A stretch of 64,000 nucleotides of DNA from positions 62,001-126,000 of the forward strand of contig JAJFZO010000272.1 in NCBI GenBank assembly GCA_021397835.1, written 5' to 3'. This stretch comes from Moringa oleifera (Eukaryota > Streptophyta > Magnoliopsida > Brassicales > Moringaceae). Below the pieces are notes generated by a model. It ran no database searches, was not told the DNA's origin, and was given only the letters and a program-made list of their open reading frames with translations. Made by a program: the position numbers and the translations under genes. How positions within the stretch are numbered: position 1 is the first letter of the stretch; each line of letters begins with the position of its first letter. Shown one piece after another: positions 1-11,230 of this stretch.

Positions 1-890
1 TATTGCTGACTGACATTTTTTGTTGTTCTTTTTTACTTTAAGCACCAGGAGGAAGTGAAAGCAAAAGGTGGCTAATTCACAATACAATGATTAAAATCAA
101 AATAAAAAAGACCTGCAGCATTAAAATTTAGAAGCAACTAATAAAACATAATCATTTTGAAAAATTAACAAAAGCTTAAAAACAACCCAACATAACAAAT
201 CATACGAAATATAAAAAAAAAAATCAAAGTTGAGCTCCAAGCTAATGGATGACCATTTAGTCAAAAACTACATGACTTATCATTGAGATTACCATGCAAT
301 GTTTTTCTCTATCCTTTAACATTTCAAGTTTCCAACTTTTTGTATCATTATGACCCTTACATAGACCTACTAATTTTTTTAATAGATCATACCCACTGAC
401 TTCTTTCTTCTGCCATAATAACACTCTCGCCATTTACACAGAGCAATTTGAGTTCATGATAACTGAGCTTACCTGCGGGACGGATGAAAGAGAAGCAGGG
501 AGATTGAAAGAAGAGATCAAATCGAAAAGCCAACGACAGATTCAGCCAAAGACCCACAAACAGTACACATGAGAAAGGGGAAACACAGGCACAAAAGAGG
601 TTAATGGAAGCGGGAGAAGAGGATACGAAAACAAGCGGTCAGTGAGGGCGTCTGAAACCGACCCGCAATAAGCCCCCACATGGCGCTTGCAACCCCAAGG
701 CGTGAAGAGACGCGAAGAAACGCCCCGTATCTTCATAATCTTATGAAGCAGGAGCATTAAATGCCCACATCTCCCAATAGACGCGCGAGAAGACCCTGGC
801 CGCCTCTTGTTTTTACAGGGGGAAAAAAAAAAAAGAAGGAAAAGCTGTGGCCAGCAAAATCGCAGATTCGTTGGTAAACTGAGCCTTTTT
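1..890 (-). other. possible 5'-UTR exon and first intron of a gene leaving the window
   Basis: Read on the minus strand, about 890 down to 473 is a mixed-composition, CT-rich leader-like stretch unlike the very AT-rich DNA beyond 900. It ends in a good donor (CAG|GTAAGCTC, GT at 472-471), followed towards position 1 by T-rich intron-like sequence. A CCAAT-like motif (ATTGG) and AT-rich upstream DNA at 900-1,000 would fit a promoter on the right. No protein is recognisable, and the 71-residue reading frame at 542-757 has no family look. This is an inference from composition and one splice signal; it could be another transposon leader. The coding part, if any, lies outside the window. Confidence 0.3.
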
Positions 891-899
891 TCTTGAGCT

Positions 900-3800
900 C
901 TGTCAAGGATATGACTTATATCATTTTAAAATTTTAAAATAATAAAATAAATAATTTTTTATTAAAATTAATTAATATTAATTTTGTTTTAAAAAATAAA
1001 AAAAATATTTTTATAATATAATAATATAAATATATCATAAACAGATTGATAGAAAAACGTGTAAATATGTCATGACATGCAAATGAACATAAAGATTTCA
1101 ATATGATTGATAAAAGAACTTGTAACATACAACGTAATATAAAATAATATGCAAATGAACATTAGTATCTTGAAAGGTCCTAAATCATGTAACTTTAATT
1201 GTTGGTTAAGTGGAAGTGTGTAAGAAAATATAAGGTATCAAAAAAATTAAGCAAACAACTAAAGTGAAAATCTTATCCAATTTTTTATATTCCACCTGTA
1301 ACTAAAGTGCATTATAAAGATAATATAAAAAGAATTAATCTTTCTTTATTATAGTTAGCAAAAAAAGAAAACAGAGTTAAATTACAATATAAAAAAAAGT
1401 CATCGCGTTAAAGCTAGAGAAACTTACAAGTTTATAATTTAAACTTAAGTTTTATTGACTAATATAATTAAGCAGTAAGGCTCCGAGATCATTTAATTTT
1501 AAACTATGAGTTTGGACTCTCAGAGATCAAATCAATACATTTACAGAGATCTCTAAGAGATATCTAATTGAATGATGCATTATGCTGAGAGTACAATAAA
1601 TTTTTATTCTAATTTGCAAATCTGAATATGGACTGCACAAAGATATAAGTTATTACTTCTCTTACTCATTGAGGGCTATATCCATGTGAAGGAGGAAAAT
1701 GAAAAGAATAGAGATATATAACTATATGGTTAATGCAAATAGACCCCAGTATATTTAATAGGCCCTTAGTGGACCAGATTATGGAGAGAAAACCTTTAAT
1801 TATTTGATAGGTCTTCAGTATTCCCTTGGAGAGGGCCATTCTAAGAGATATAATATGCACATAATGAGCTTTTACTAACAATGCTCAAATTGTAAAGACC
1901 ACTGACACAGAAAAGTCAACATAAGAAAAGAGACTTTCAATTATTACTATAGTGAGACAAAATGTGCATCCCTCACTTCATTGCATTGGTGAAGTTTTCT
2001 TAAAAGTTCAAAGGACTTTGTCTTAAAAGCTTAGAAAGAGAAAGAAGATAGGTTTGTGTGTCCTCTCTTCAAAGTTTCGTTAGTGAGTTTATACATAGTG
2101 ATTTTTTTTTCATTTTACTTATTGTTTAATTATTTTTTCTCTATCCTATCTATTCTAAATTTCACTTTAATATATGAGCCTTAACGTTTTCGTTTATATG
2201 CTGTAGGACATACATTACAAGAGGTGTGAGCTGAGAGAGTCTCTTGCTCATCTGGATTACTATTCATTCCACAAAGCAGAGGATATAAGCATGGATGAGT
2301 GACAATGTGTGCACCCTTTGATCAGAATGAATAAGGAATATTATTACTTAATATGTTAATTTAGTTATTGGGTGTTGAACCTTTTGATGATATATAAGTT
2401 AACATCATGAATTTGTGTATACACAACTCTTTGCATCAATTGATCACGAAGATGCTCTCTTGTATAACAAGTTTTTAAGTTGTTATTGTACCAAGTATAT
2501 TGTGTATATGTGATTTTTTTTAATTGAATTACTATGAAGGCAAAATGGCAAAGATGATCTAACAAGTTTCTTCTAGATTGTTGCCCATTGTTGCACATGG
2601 GTAGGCTTTCATTCTTCATTATTATATGCCAAATTGACATGAAAATTATGGGAAGGCTGGGCCGGTACATGCATACAAATCGTGTAAAGGCTAAGAGAAA
2701 GAAAAGACGATTGGCTATGCCTTGGAGGTCTCATAAAAGCTCATAATGGTACATTTACTAGGTTCAATTGTAAAGCAAATTTTCATTTTTAGCGTAAACT
2801 CACCCTTTTTTTAAATAAAAATAGCCAAAGTAATATTTTGTATTTTTTCCAATATTTAATGTGCTGGTGAGATAAAATTATCTTTGATAATTCACCAGTG
2901 AGATAAAATTGTAAGGAGAAAATATTTTGACAAATCTACATAAGAAGTTTGAGAATTTTCTTATCTTTTTCTTTTTCATGATATTTTTGTTTTATTTTTT
3001 TAATTTCACTGTAAAAATCAATCATTAAGCTTGAATAGTATATGTGGAGGCATTTTGAACTAGTTCGAGCCTAATATTAGTTTGCTTACAATTCACTAAT
3101 TAAACATAAGAAAACTAATATTATCTTAAAACCATCCCAATTTGCTATTTAGTAATATTTGTCAAGAGTGTTTGATATTCATTTAATACCTTATCATAAA
3201 GATTTCATGATGTACATTATGTGTCAAAAATTTGAAAATTTTTGTTACTGATATTTTCAGTTACTGTAAAGGCTTTGAACTCGTTGATTTGCAAGACTAC
3301 GAATATTGCTTAGATAGACGGAGGTTGGGTTATATGTTTTAAGGATATGTGATTATTAGCTATCATCTTGTTTAAATTTGGTTTTTCTTTCCCTCTTCGA
3401 GAGTCCATATTTTTGTTGTTATACCTTAAAAATAATGAGAAATTAATAATTTTTGAATAATTATCTATAATTGTCAAACTGTAAAATGCAATTTTGTTGC
3501 AGAATGTTACAGTAATAAGTTAAATAGCGCTGCACATAGAAAAGAATAATATCAACAATTGTTATAAAGTACATAGAGGATAATGATATCTATTGGGGCA
3601 AGAAACATTCGTTACCATTTTTTGTATCAATAAGATTGATTCTTAAGTTTTGTTCTTTATCCTTGAATATTTACTGTTATGGGTCAATCCGTGATATTTT
3701 TTCGAAGATTTCTTTATAATATGTGCTCTGATGAAATTTTAGTTTCAACTTGAAGTGGATTCTGAGCTTCAATTGGATTTCTATTTCTTTAGTTGCCTGC

Positions 3801-4040
3801 CAATGATACAAACTTCTTGTAAGTAAAAGATGGTAAACCATAATTAACTCTACACCCACTTTTTAGTTGTTTTGTTATTTTTTTTAGGGGATAAGCTCGT
3901 ATTCACTTTGAAATAAAAAAGATAATAAATTTTACTAGAAATGAATGCTTTGCACATCATTTATGACTCACAATTTTGAGTTTTGTGTTTTAATGTCTCT
4001 TTAACAGACAATATTATTTTCCTTTGTTACCATCTTCGAG
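900..4040. other. AT-rich DNA with no recognisable gene
   Basis: This 3.1-kb stretch is AT-rich with many homopolymer runs. All reading frames are short and resemble no family I know. I see no rRNA, tRNA, terminal inverted repeat or long direct repeat. A segment at about 1,480-2,060 is somewhat less AT-rich and might be part of an LTR or TRIM element, given the Copia gag piece just to its right. I could not find matching termini. Confidence 0.5.
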
Positions 4041-4043
4041 AGT

Positions 4044-4570
4044 CTAGGATTGATCCCTCTTCTCTGATTTGCCTCTCATATATGACCCTTCTATTTTTAC
4101 TTCATTTGAATCAACTTTACTTCTTAACTCTTTAGTATTTAGAGCTCCAACTACATCTTTTAATATGAGTGTGTCTCTTCCATGTTTAAGAATATAAACA
4201 AAGGTCTCATAAGACCTAGGTAAAGAGTATAATAAGATTAGTGCCTTGTCCACATCCTTATACTCAACTTTGCTATTTTTCAAGTCTAAACAAAGTTTTG
4301 TAAACTCATCAAGATAATCTTTTAGTTCTTTACCTTTTTCCGTTTTAAATGTGAAAAACTTGTCCTTCAAATGCAATCTACTGGATATGGTCTTTGTCAT
4401 ATACAAACTCTAACTTCTCATCTTATGTAAAGGTGTTGGACAGTCTATGTTCTCCTCCTATTTCAGCATCAAAATCAAGGTTCCTAAGCCATGCCAACAT
4501 TTTAATTTTCCAAAGGTCAAAGTCATTTGTGCCATCAAATTTCTCAACGTCATATTGTAGCAGATGATGT
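4044..4570 (-). pseudogene. Copia-type retrotransposon gag fragment
   Basis: The minus-strand translation reads as the N-terminal gag domain of Ty1/Copia elements (UBN2 / gag-polypeptide family). From about 4,560 downward comes EKFDGTNDFDLWKIKMLAWL, the typical opening 'KFDG.N...W' block. After a frame change near 4,410 come the block LKDKFFTFKTEKGKELKDYL and the later motif LYSLPRSYETF at about 4,190-4,220. Gag packages element RNA into virus-like particles. No zinc knuckle, protease, integrase or reverse transcriptase follows, so this is a partial relic. Its 5' part stops exactly where the CACTA terminus begins at 4,571, so a later transposon insertion broke it. Confidence 0.75.
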
Positions 4571-4839
4571 CACTATAAGAAAACAACAAAATTCTTAAGA
4601 AAAATTCTCTCGAAAATAAAAACTATGGGAATTTTTGAAATCTAGTACGTTAATTGATATGAAAAAATTATGTAGTGAAAAATTGATACTCCAATGAAAA
4701 TTCTATCAAAATTTCAAACGTATTATTTCTTATAAATATTGTCGTAATAAAATCCATACAAAAATTGACAAAAAATATTAATTTATATTTTTGATTTTTA
4801 ATGTTAAAAAATTTCCAACGAAAAACTATCATGACAGTT

Positions 4840-5290
4840 TTTATATAATTTTATTAATATTAAAAAATAAATTAATTTAATTGTCACAAATATTATCGTG
4901 ACAGTTGTTTTAACTATAACTCTAATTTTTTAATTTAATTAAATAAAATTTATAATGCAATTGTCACGATATATTTCGTGAGAATTATTTGCATCATTTG
5001 CCATGAAAATTTTTTGTGTCAATTTTGTTGAGGTAATTTTTAATTTAACATATTTAATTAATTTTTTGTTGTTTTAACTAGTTGCCATAGTAATTTATTG
5101 TTGTAATATTTTCTTAGTATTTATCAAGTTTTCTTCATGTTCATTTTGAAAAAAATCTTTTAATATTTTATATAATATTAAATATTTAAATAATTAAAAA
5201 AAATTATTTATGATAATCATTTATAATAATTTTTCATGGATAATATCCGTGACAATTTTATTATTTATCATGATTTTTTCTATAGGAATC
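4840..5290. repeat. CACTA subterminal repeats (TGTCACGATA type)
   Basis: Short inverted and direct copies of a TTGTCACRATA / TCGTGACAA motif recur here (for example near 4,885, 4,905, 4,960, 4,978 and 5,250) within AT-rich DNA. Their position just inside the terminus matches the subterminal transposase-binding repeats of CACTA elements. Copies are diverged and spacing is irregular. Confidence 0.5.
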
Positions 5291-5714
5291 ATTGAGTGGG
5301 TTAAAAATTTTAATTAATTTTTTAAAATTTTATAAAATAAATTTTTAATATAATTTGATAACATATGAAAATGTAGATTTTTTTAAAAAATAATTTAATA
5401 TTATTTTTATTATTTATTTATCATAATTAAAATTTTAATCATAATTACTTTAATTATATAATTATTATAACTAAAAAGAGATGAGTAATCAAATAATTTT
5501 TTTTATTTTTGATAAATTTAATGAATTGTTTAAGGTCTAAGTGTTGTTTTATATATTTTTGTTGTAATCACAAATTTAATATACATAAAAAATTTATTTT
5601 TAATTTAATAATATATTATTACCAATAAAACTAAAATTTAAATATTTAAATTAATGATTATATTTACTAAAAAATAAATAATAAGTTAATTTGTATTTCA
5701 AAACAAAACTACAT

Positions 5715-5775
5715 TAAGTTGTTTGCTTCAATGGTTAAGGTTTTATATTTAAAAGTAAGAGAACCTAGGTTCCAG
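5715..5775 (+). repeat. tRNA-like / SINE-like box A-box B sequence
   Basis: GCTTCAATGGTTAAGG followed about 25 bp later by GAACCTAGGTTCCAG resembles the internal A and B boxes of a tRNA-derived RNA polymerase III promoter. There is no convincing cloverleaf or anticodon stem, so I call it a tRNA-derived relic, possibly SINE-like. It lies inside the CACTA element. Confidence 0.3.
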
Positions 5776-6427
5776 TTTGTTTTTTTGTATTTTAACTATA
5801 TAACATATAATATTTTTTTAATAATTTAATTTAATTTATTACTAAAAAAAATCATATCATATATTTTTTCATATATTTTAAAATGTATAAATATAGTAGT
5901 GCATTTAATAGATTAATTTTAATACTTGTAGATTATAATATATAGTAATATATAAAAGAAGATCTCATGGTATACATGTACATCATCATTACATATAACT
6001 CAATTTAAAACCATGAATGTAATTATCTTGCATTTTTATAATATATTAAATATGTAGTGAACTACATTGCATTGTAAAATATATAATATATTAATTTATT
6101 CAATAAATGTAAGTACTTATACTGATGAGCCATGAGTTATAATTGAAAAACTTAAAGTTAAAAATACTTTAGGATTGAAACATCACTACAGATTAGTATG
6201 ATTAGGTATTAATTTTGAAACAATTACTTGTTTCTATTTACATTGATTAGTGAAAAATATGAATGATTAGGTATCAATTTATAAATAATTGCTTGTTAAT
6301 GTAAATTATAATTATTAGTCTACATTGCAATATATATCTTGCTAATTGATACTAATTAATTTTAGTTTTAATTGATACATATCAATGATTAAATGATTTA
6401 ATTAAAATAAATAAAGTAAAAAACAAA

Positions 6428-6468
6428 ATATTACATCAAAACAACGTCGTTTTGATGTAATATAAATA
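6428..6468 (+). promoter_or_regulatory. perfect palindrome plus TATA box, probable transposon promoter
   Basis: Two perfect 15-bp arms (6,428-6,442 and 6,449-6,463) flank the 6-base centre AACGTC, giving an ACGT-type core inside a TTTTGATGTAAT hairpin. TATAAATA follows at 6,461-6,468 and overlaps the right arm. A pyrimidine-rich leader starts about 40 bp downstream. The arrangement suggests the element's promoter; transcription is inferred, not shown. Confidence 0.45.
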
Positions 6469-6499
6469 AGTTACTTAAAAACCCAAACCTAACCTTAAC

Positions 6500-7300
6500 T
6501 TAGTTTTCTTCTTTGCCGCTGCACACTCTTTTCTTTCCTTCTACTCTCTGCAATCTCCATTTCTCTACAATTTATCCTCTTTTCTTTGTACTTGGTCCTT
6601 ATAGGAAGATCAAATCTAAGTATTTGGTGAATCATCATAAGATTTTCATAAGTTAAAACTTAGATTTTACCCACCCGATATGCTTAAAGTTAAGCAGTTG
6701 TGGGAATACACATTCTCTTTTTTTTCCTTTCTATAATCTCTCTTCTCTCTTTTTGCTACATCTAACTTTCTTTCTTTATTATTCATTATGATTTTGGGAA
6801 ACATCACAAGATTGAATCTTAAAAGCTTTATTAAGCTTCTTCTTTGAAGTTTAATTTATGTTTTTGGTCTTCACGGAAATCTCAAATATGAGCATTTAGT
6901 GAATCATCACAATATTCTTACAAGGTAAAACTCGGATTTTACCCACACGATATGCTCAAAGCTAGCAGTTATGGGAACACTTTTTTCTCTTCATATCTTC
7001 TCTATAATCTCTTTTCTCTGTAATCTGTCTTCTTTCTTCTTGCTACTTCTAACTTTCTATCTTCATTGTACATACTGAGAAATTTGATTTCGGGAAGCAT
7101 CATAAGATTGAATTTTAAAATCTTTATCAAACTTCTTTTTTAAAGCTTAATCTATGTTTTTAGTCCTTACGAGAAGCTCAAATCTCAACTTTAGTGAAGT
7201 ACCATAAGCTTCTTGCAAGGTAAAATTTTGATTTTGCCTCAGCATAGGCTTAAAACTGCGCACTTATGAACAAGTAAAAGCTTCACATGTGCTCATAATA
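6500..7300 (+). repeat. leader region in three tandem copies (~270-295 bp)
   Basis: A CT-rich segment plus a conserved block (…AAACTTAGATTTTACCCAC…) occurs three times. The block GATTTTACCC or GATTTTGCC is found at 6,663, 6,935 and 7,230, giving spacings of 272 and 295 bp. Each copy also carries the 'aatcatcataagatt' and 'gatatgctcaaag' words. Copies are diverged, so the triplication is not recent. It lies just downstream of the palindrome/TATA box and has no open reading frame, consistent with a 5' leader or intron. Confidence 0.6.
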
Positions 7301-7444
7301 AGATCTAATGGGGTTTCATTTGTTCCTTATGATAAGGTACTATATTTTAATGTAATTGAATGCTTGTGACGTTAATTCATTCATTGAATCATTGTTTGGC
7401 TGTTTAATTAGGGAATTAGAACATGATTTATGGTACTGTGATGG

Positions 7445-8669
7445 GTGTTAATCATGGGATACTAAGCGAAGATGTGGCTAGACAAGCTCGACGGTGTGGG
7501 CAGCGAAGCTAATGATGATGCATGCTACATGAAGGCTAACTCGCTGGGGGATTTTAAGAATTTGGGGCAGGTTGTTCGAGGTGACGTACGTGGGGGTGGA
7601 TCCTGACACTCAAGCTTGCCAAGATGGATTCGTTGCGCAGCACGATCGACGACATAATCATCAGGCTTAGCATTAAGCGAGCCACACGCCCAGCCTGGGC
7701 ATGGCGTGGCACCCTTGCTGCCAAGGTGTCATCAGTAGGAAAGATATGAAAAAAAAATCTGCTAAATCGTGGGCAATGAAATGAGAAAAATCATGGGACA
7801 ATGAGCGGAGATGTGGGCAGACAAGCTCGACGGTGTGGGTGGCGAAGCTAACGATGATGCATGTTACATGAGGGCTAAATCATTGGGGGAATTTTAAGCA
7901 TGCGGAGTGCTTCATCACAGGCCTTCAAGGCAGCAGATGCGGGGTTGGATCTTGATGCTCAGGCTTACCGAGGTGGACTTGTTGCACAGCGTGATTGACG
8001 ACATGATTGTTGACCATTAGCATCGAGCGAGCCACAAGCTCAGCCTAGGCATGGCGTGACACCCCTGCTGCCAAGGCCTCATTGATAGTCCCTTGCCATC
8101 GAAGAATCGTCCTTTGCTATTAAAACATTTTCGTGCTTAACGGCTTGGGTGCAGCAGCACTCGACAGCCTGCATGATTGATGGGCCTTTTGCTAGTAGGC
8201 CTACAGCTCGTTTGGTGCTATTGCCACCCGTTTGTATTGCAGTGTGTGAGAGGTTATCTTGTCGTGCACGTTGGCAGGCTCCATGCTCCCGCATCGAACT
8301 GTTAGTTAGCATGTCGCTTCATGGGTGACATCAAAATCCTGTGTGATGTGCCTTCACAAATAAAATTCAATTATTTGAGTCATTTATCTTTGCATAGTGT
8401 CCCTCGTGGGCATAGGTGGAGACCTCATGCGGGCCTTGTGCTCCAAGCGCGGCTTACTTCGGCATGCGGCTACTTTAGTGCATGAGTGCTCGATCATCCC
8501 CTCGAATGCAAAAGATGTTACGACAGGAGTGGCCTCAACCTCAGCCTTTCCAAATGAAAGCATTTGTTCCATGTCCCATCGATTTTTGAATGATGACTGC
8601 GATAGCTTTGGCCTTAACAAGCCTTACGACACGCTCTAGTCCTAGTTGGCATGGTATCTCGAAGGATGC
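7445..8669 (+). repeat. rDNA intergenic spacer / 5' external transcribed spacer, decayed copy 1
   Basis: This sequence leads directly into the 18S start at 8,670 and is repeated at 13,320-14,095 and, more diverged, in 22,860-25,195, so it is read as 5'ETS plus spacer. A ~339-bp unit is directly duplicated: 'gatgtgg…gacaagctcgacggtgtggg' at 7,471 and 7,810. Reading frames on both strands here (for example 8,079-8,640) are chance openings. CpG sites look depleted compared with what a functional GC-rich spacer would show. Confidence 0.65.
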
Positions 8670-9017
8670 TACCTAGTTGATCCTGCCAATAGTGATGTGT
8701 TTGTCTAAAGATTAAGCCATGCATGTGTAAGTGTAATCTAATTCAGACTATGAAACTGTGAATGGCTCATTAAAATGTTATAGTTTGTTTGATAGTACCT
8801 ACTACTAGGATAACCGTAGTAATTTTAGAGCTAATATATGCAACAAACCTAAACTTTTGGAAGAGGTATATTTATTAAATAAAAGGTCAACGCAGGCTTT
8901 GCCTGTTACTCTGATTATTCATGACAAATTAACGAATTGCAAGCCATCATGTCGGCAACACATCATTCAAATTTTTGCCTTATCAATTTTTGATGGTAGG
9001 ATAATTGCCTACTATTA
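8670..9017 (+). rRNA. 18S rRNA pseudogene, 5' ~350 nt only
   Basis: The block starts TACCTAGTTGATCCTGCC, one change from the universal eukaryotic 18S 5' end. It continues through the 'AAGATTAAGCCATGCATGTG' region, 'GTGAATGGCTCATTAAA' and 'ATTCAAATTTTTGCC', ending near 'GGATAATTGCCTACTATT'. Differences from a functional plant 18S are mostly C-to-T and G-to-A. A complete 18S is about 1.8 kb, so about 80% is missing, and the ITS1, 5.8S and ITS2 are absent too. It cannot make a functional rRNA. Confidence 0.9.
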
Positions 9018-9555
9018 GACCCTTGAATCTTAATGCCAAGGCATAGGTGTGATAAGCCTTACTCCATGCCCGAATCAATATGTGTGAAGGACCACGCTAG
9101 CAGGGCAAAAACGCATGAGTTAGATATGGAAACGAATGCGCAAGACTTAGTTAAAAACTGTGTTTCATACTCATAGTGGCGAGATTCGATGATGAGTTAG
9201 GAATGTCGTGGAGTGAAGGATGAAGCACATGGACTGACCCACAAACCCGCTTAAAGGGAGAGTAGTAGAGACACCTCGAACAAGCACCAGCATATGATGG
9301 TACAAAGATGTCTAGTGACTGGAACATACGACAAAATCGGAGAGCCTAACTTTGCATGGATGGAAAGTCCAGCAAGCAAATATATCCTACAAAGAAGGAC
9401 ATAGTCATTGGCTAAAGGAAGGTTAAAGTGATAGAAGGATAAGAAAGAGATGTTTATCTTGAAAGCCAAGGGAAGATAGAGCTCGTGGAGACATCGTCGT
9501 TGAGATCATGGTTGAAGGCAAGCGTCATCATGATGTTGCTTTAGCACCTGTGTGC
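9018..9555. other. unrecognised segment between 18S and 25S relics
   Basis: This ~540-bp stretch sits where the rest of 18S, ITS1, 5.8S, ITS2 and the start of 25S should be. I recognise no rRNA core helix or transposon terminus in it. The part from about 9,480 on may be highly decayed variable-domain 25S, because the following 9,535-9,575 aligns by eye with the far end of the minus-strand 25S copy. The rest could be a filler insertion or a rearranged spacer. Confidence 0.4.
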
Positions 9556-11075
9556 TCTTGATGTCAGCTAGCCGGCTCCTCGTTTTACCCATCTGGAAAC
9601 ACAAACCAAGAAGTCTGACATGCGTGTAAGTTAAAGGGCAAGTAAACCTGTAAGGTGCAAGGAAGTTGATTGGTGGGATCCCTCGCGGGTGCACCACCGA
9701 TCGAACTCAATCTTTTGAGAAGGGTTCTAGTGTGAGCATGCTTGTCAAGACCCAAAAGATGGTGAACTATACCTGACCAGGGTGAAGCTAGAGGAAACTC
9801 TGGTAGAGGCCTGCAGCGATACAAATGTGCAAATCGTTCGTCTGACTTGTGTATAGGGGCAAAAGACTAATCAAACCATCTAGTAGTTGGTTCCCTTCGA
9901 AGTTTCCAACATGATAGCTAGAGCTTTGATGTGAGTTCTATCGAGTAAAGTCAATGATTAGAGGCATCAGAGGTGCAATGCCTTTGACCTATTCTCAAAC
10001 CTTAATGGATAGTACAAGGCAGTTGCTTCGTTGAGCTATCCCATGGAATTAAGAGCTTTAAATGGGCCATTTTTTGGTAAGCAAAACTAACGATGTGGGA
10101 TGAACTGGAAGCCAGGTTATAATGCCCAACTGCACGCTAACCTAGAACCCACAAAGGGTTGGTCGATTAAGACACTAGGACAGTGGTCATGGAAGTCGAA
10201 ATCTGCTAAAGAGTGTGTAATAACTTACCTGTCAAATCAACTAGCCTTGAAAATGGATTGTATTGAAGTGTGAAACCTACACCTGGTCATTAGGGCAAGG
10301 CCCAAGCCTTAATGAGAAAGAGGGCGCGGGGTCGTTACAAAACTCGAGGTGCGAGTCTAGGCGAATTGGCCATCGGTGCAGATCTTAGAGATAATAGCAA
10401 ATATTAAAATGAGAACTTTGAAGGTCGAAGAGGGGAAAGGTTCCATGTGAACGGCACTTACAGATGGGTGAATCAATCTTAAGAGACGAGGGAAGCCCGT
10501 CGAATAGCACCTCGATGCGATCTTCGAAAGGGGATCTAGTTAAAATTTTGAAATCGGAACGTGGTGGCTGACAATAATGTTAAGGAGTTTTGAGACGTTG
10601 TCGAAGGCCCCGAAAAGAGTTATCTTTTTTGTTTAACAGCCTACCCACCTTGGAAACAATTCAGCCAGAGGTAAGGTCCAGCAGCTGGAAGAGTATCACA
10701 CGTAGCTTGCTGTCCGGTGCACCCTAGGTGGCCCTTAAAAATCTAAAGGATCGAGTGCCTTCCATGCCCAGTCGTACTTATATCTACATTAGGTATCTAA
10801 GGTGAATAGCTTCTAGTCGATGGAATAATGTAGGCAAAGGCAGTTGGCAAAATGGATTTGTAACCTCGGGAAAAGGATTGGCTTTGGGTAGTATTGTAAG
10901 TGGAAGAGCCCCGTGGGCTGCCTTGAAGTATGATTCCCACTGAGCGATGGGTAGAATCATTTCAGATGACTTAAATATGGATGGAGTATTGTAAGTGGTA
11001 GAGTGGCCTTGCTGCTATGATCCACAGAGATTCAACCCTTTGTCACTTCGATTCGTCCCTATCCCCCACTTTTGA
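9556..11075 (+). rRNA. 25S rRNA pseudogene with internal deletion
   Basis: Plant 25S landmarks follow in order: 'AAGTCTGACATGCGTG' near 9,612, 'GATGGTGAACTATACCTGA' near 9,759, 'GGGGCAAAAGACTAATC' near 9,856, 'AACCTAGAACCCACAAAGGG' near 10,139, 'GAAGAGGGGAAAGGTTCCAT' near 10,429 and 'GTTTAACAGCCTACCCACC' near 10,632, to 'GGAAAAGGATTGGCTTTG' near 10,870. At about 10,900 the sequence jumps to the 3' end of 25S ('CTTGAAGTATGATTCCCA', then 'GCCTTGCTGCTATGATCCAC' near 11,007). About 1.2 kb of the gene, including the peptidyl-transferase region, is therefore missing compared with the minus-strand copy. Decay is mainly C-to-T. Confidence 0.9.
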
Positions 11076-11230
11076 ACCCCGACAAAAATTGCCATTCTCT
11101 TTTCGGCAATCAATGCCCTGAGGTCTAAAATCATCCCTCAAGATAATGACCTTGGGAAAGGAAGCAAGTCCCTTGGGCTTGTAGAGAATCAGAAACACAA
11201 CGAAAAACAATTAGAAAAAAAATATTTTGA
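11076..11230 (+). repeat. 25S downstream (3') spacer, plus copy
   Basis: Immediately after the 25S 3' end, this segment has the phrases 'ggcaatcaatgccctgaggtc' and 'cccttgggcttgtagagaatc'. The inverse of the same sequence follows the minus-strand 25S at 61,236-61,394. Shared position and order in both copies identify it as 3' external spacer. It leads straight into the ~180-bp repeats. Confidence 0.7.

Larger units (their letters stand above)
4571..7440 (+). mobile_element. CACTA (En/Spm) element, left part, truncated
   Basis: The sequence from 4,571 begins CACTATAAGAAAAC, the classic plant CACTA terminus, and interrupts the Copia gag frame. Subterminal DNA at about 4,840-5,280 repeats motifs of the type TTGTCACGATA / TCGTGACAA in both orientations, as expected for transposase-binding repeats. 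After AT-rich DNA come a palindrome with a TATA box (6,428-6,468) and a repeated leader (6,500-7,300). At about 7,440 the sequence changes abruptly to rDNA spacer and no matching right end (…TATAGTG) follows. The 3' terminus at 21,978 has a different subterminal motif, so I do not join the two with confidence. Confidence 0.55.
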
